Source: Candidatus Pacearchaeota archaeon
GTDB lineage: Archaea; Nanobdellota; Nanobdellia; Pacearchaeales; GW2011-AR1
Direction: 5' to 3'
Assembly: GCA_018303825.1 (NCBI GenBank)
Contig: JAGVXK010000002.1
Coordinates: forward strand, 1 to 37,172
Length of the DNA stretch: 37,172 nt
A model generated the notes under the pieces. That model saw nothing but the letters and a program-made list of their open reading frames with translations, had not been told where the DNA came from and searched no databases. The position numbers and the translations under genes are program-made. Below, in pieces: positions 36,154 through 37,172 of the stretch (the stretch's first letter is position 1; every line of letters begins with the position of its first letter).

Positions 36154-36753
36154 ATGAAATTACCCTACGCATATGATGCATTGGAGCCGTTCATAGATGC
36201 GAAAACAATGGAGATACATCATTCCAAGCATCATCAGGCATATGTTGATAATTTGAACAAGGCAGTTGCAGGAAAGACAGATTTAGAGAGCAAGAAAGTA
36301 GGGGAATTATTGATGGATTTAAATAAAGTTCCTGAAGATATCCGAATTCAGGTAAGAAATAATGGCGGAGGAGTGTTCAATCATAACTTTTTCTGGGAAG
36401 TAATGACTGATAATGTTAAACCCCGAGAGTTTACAGGAAAAATAGCAGAGGCAATAAAGAAAGATTTCGGAAGTTTTGAAAAATTCAAGGAATTGTTTTC
36501 GGATGTTGCGATGAAAAGATTTGGTTCTGGATGGGCGTGGCTTGTTTTAAATAAGGGCAAGTTGGAAATTTACAGCACGGCAAATCAGGATTCTCCGATA
36601 AGCGAGGGAAAATATCCTTTGCTATGCATTGATGTCTGGGAGCATTCATATTATCTCAAATGGCAAAATAAAAGGAAAGATTACGTTGATTCATGGTTTA
36701 ATATCATAAATTGGAAGAAGGTTGAAGAGAATTATGAGAATTCTCTGAAGTAA
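36154..36753 (+). CDS. sod: Fe/Mn superoxide dismutase
   Basis: [33 protein letters not shown]...FGSGWAWLV...[28 protein letters not shown]. Confidence 0.95.
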   Translation: MKLPYAYDALEPFIDAKTMEIHHSKHHQAYVDNLNKAVAGKTDLESKKVGELLMDLNKVPEDIRIQVRNNGGGVFNHNFFWEVMTDNVKPREFTGKIAEAIKKDFGSFEKFKELFSDVAMKRFGSGWAWLVLNKGKLEIYSTANQDSPISEGKYPLLCIDVWEHSYYLKWQNKRKDYVDSWFNIINWKKVEENYENSLK

Positions 36754-37045
36754 ATCCGTAATTATATAGAGAACTAATTCCTGCTACAAGCATTCCCGTG
36801 GCAGCTTCTGCTTGGTTGTTAGTTGCAAATCCGCTAATTGCCCAATAAATTCCCCCAGCATACATCATATCTCCAAGAGGATATGTCAAGTCATCAATTA
36901 CCTTTCCAATAGTTTCTACTGTATTTGGATGCCTTATCAGCCATTCTTCTAATCTACCTTCCATGCTTTTTTCTTCTAACCAGTTGTTCAGCTTTTCTCC
37001 AAACCTTTGCTCAAGAGGCAGTTTTGGTATGTATATCTTTCCCAT
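36704..37045 (-). CDS. hypothetical protein, tail overlaps sod 3' end
   Basis: 113 aa ORF convergent with sod. Confidence 0.45.
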   Translation of the reverse strand: MGKIYIPKLPLEQRFGEKLNNWLEEKSMEGRLEEWLIRHPNTVETIGKVIDDLTYPLGDMMYAGGIYWAISGFATNNQAEAATGMLVAGISSLYNYGFTSENSHNSLQPSSNL

Positions 37046-37172
37046 TTTAATCTCCCCTTCATTGAAATTTCAGTATTTAAATGTTAGCAAGAAATCCGTT
37101 AAGCTTTAGCTAACGGATGAATTGCGTACTTATTTATTCTAAAAAATATTACTTTCAGGGAGAGTTTGTTGC

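Noticed and set aside
37094-37118. Hairpin ATCCGTTA-agctttagc-TAACGGAT near the window end
   Set aside because: Real inverted repeat, but flanking sequence is cut off, so no function can be supported.
1-37172. CRISPR array or cas genes
   Set aside because: No short regularly spaced repeat array and no Cas-like ORFs were recognised; the only regular repeat is the two-copy operator at 24264-24365.
1-37172. rRNA or tRNA genes
   Set aside because: None recognised on reading; a tRNAscan-SE/Infernal run would be needed to exclude them.

Overview
AT-rich archaeal chromosome segment with a DPANN-like gene style: compact genes, archaeal family-B DNA polymerase, FEN1, HerA-like ATPase, Trm5-like methyltransferase, pyruvoyl arginine decarboxylase, KaiC-like ATPase. 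It carries housekeeping genes, many toxin-antitoxin (TA)-type modules and a cluster of related multi-TM proteins. The most unusual region is about 10.9-18.35 kb. Five copies of a ~400-500 nt structured, non-coding element lie in the same orientation, interleaved with small accessory genes in both orientations. The copies share a core fold supported by compensatory changes and a conserved GGA triloop; G.U versus C.A patterns suggest a minus-strand RNA. The arms of neighbouring copies that flank each gene block are complementary to each other, and each block has its own arm sequence. Each block therefore sits in the apical loop of a long hairpin. A DUF4258/DUF2283 pair is inserted in a core hairpin loop that is empty in a sister copy. 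I read this as either a giant modular ncRNA with genes in its loops or an integron-like cassette array; I do not recognise it as a described family. A second notable locus is a HEPN-MNT-like pair inserted at the 3' end of fen1, flanked by a 36-bp near-perfect duplication of that 3' end. All calls come from reading the sequence and supplied ORFs; no searches or folding programs were run.
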